In this document: piece by piece, positions 26,966 through 27,500 of the stretch
Layout: each line of letters opens with the position of its first letter
Numbering within the stretch: position 1 is the stretch's first letter
Notes under the pieces: generated by a model
Database searches by the model: none
What the model saw: only the letters and a program-made list of their open reading frames with translations
What the model was told of the DNA's origin: nothing
NCBI GenBank assembly: GCA_003427395.1
Contig: BFEA01000251.1
Span: forward strand, 468,908-496,407
Direction of reading: 5' to 3'
Length of the DNA stretch: 27,500 nucleotides
Source: Chara braunii
Lineage: Eukaryota; Streptophyta; Charophyceae; Charales; Characeae
Translations under genes and position numbers: made by a program

Positions 26966-27500
26966 CTAGCTGAATGGGGCTGGCCGGGTGGGGTCGGGGG
27001 GGGACTGAGATCGACGCTGACGAGAAATATCAGCATAGTATCTATTGAGGGCTGCATGGTATGAACACCGTGACGAGGTGTGTCCATCCGGGCGGCAACG
27101 AAGGTAACCGCGACGGGCCTCGAGGGCGGTGCGCTCCTCAGGAATTGAGCTCCACGAGGAGGGACGAAACCCTGCGTGAGGTCTATCTGAGGATGGTGAA
27201 CGTGCGGGCGCCCGCCTGAGCAACCTGACTGCGCGCACGACCCATGGCGGACATGGTCATCTACAAGCGCTCGCCCACCGGGACAGTGTCGTCATCCAAG
27301 TGGTATTGGATGACGTCCCCAAGCTCGATGTCCTCCGGGGCGTCCTCAAAGGTAGGGTCGAGCTCAATTGAAGCATCCTTGCCATACTCGAGAGAACTGT
27401 AGCGCCGAGAGAATGACGCTCCAGGTCGAGCTGGTCGGCGAAAGCGGCCAGCGAAAGAGGATTGACCACGAGCAACACCGCGGGACTCGGTCGTGGCAGC
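26966..27500 (-). pseudogene. gag: Element C gag C-terminus with altered zinc knuckle
   Basis: At the right edge the minus strand reads EYGKDASIELDPTFEDAPED and VIQYHLDDDTVPVGERL, ending at a stop near 27260, a plausible Gag piece. In another frame the zinc knuckle lies at 27065-27106 with pattern Y-L-R-C-x4-H-x4-C. The first Cys of C-x2-C-x4-H-x4-C is Tyr (codon at 27104-27106). It is followed by HAALNRYYADI. Upstream gag is outside the window. Confidence 0.75.

Larger units (their letters stand above)
22612..27500 (-). mobile_element. Element C: chromodomain Ty3/gypsy relic, minus strand, runs off window
   Basis: Read on the minus strand from 27500 down, the order is Gag knuckle, protease, RT, RNase H, integrase, GPY/F-like region and chromodomain, the chromovirus arrangement. 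Frames are broken repeatedly, but most motifs are easy to follow, so C looks younger than B. The 5' LTR and the start of gag are beyond the right edge. The 3' LTR should be below 22612 but was not recognised. The RT motif A and integrase first Asp are both Asn, so this copy is inactive. Confidence 0.9.

Overview
The window looks like repeat-dense nuclear DNA of a eukaryote, most likely of the green-plant lineage (land plant or streptophyte alga). Three different Ty3/gypsy-type LTR-retrotransposon relics, a MITE-like DNA transposon, microsatellites, poly-A/poly-T tracts and decayed reading frames fill almost all of it. No tRNA or rRNA gene, CRISPR array or clear host gene was seen. The organism is inferred from the retroelement style only (element C has a chromodomain) and is not certain.

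Layout. 1-2240: GA microsatellite, purine-rich low-complexity DNA and two families of degenerate tandem repeats; one is a higher-order repeat of about 226 bp built from three 63-82 bp monomers. 2241-3190: non-coding, with small tandem repeats. 3191-9521: a tightly packed same-strand series of small unknown genes (an acidic ORF, tandem paralogues T1/T2, a long modular gene P, paralogues D1 and D2 on either side of a helical gene S, and a hydrophilic ORF). They run straight into 9522-14975, the gag-protease-RT-RNase H-integrase region of gypsy element A. Gaps between these genes range from about +18 to -14 nt, and two junctions are TGATG stop/start overlaps. I read the series as a possible polycistronic 5' accessory region of an unusually large retroelement; that link is inference.

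14976-15850: AT-rich DNA carrying a 347 bp MITE-like element with a 9-bp target-site duplication. 15850-21290: gypsy element B (+ strand), badly decayed and interrupted by an LTR-like segment (19074-20027) and a poly-A-ended segment (about 20495-20942). 21291-22611: no gene. 22612-27500: gypsy element C on the minus strand, with a chromodomain and running off the right edge.

All three elements are dead. Each has lost a zinc ligand in its Gag knuckle and catalytic residues in Pol, often by changes that look like G-to-A on the coding strand. The only unbroken ATG-started frames of note are T2 (4601-4975), D2 (8223-9080) and the ORF at 9099-9521. A perfect 46-bp triplication that breaks D1 is probably the youngest lesion, or an assembly error.
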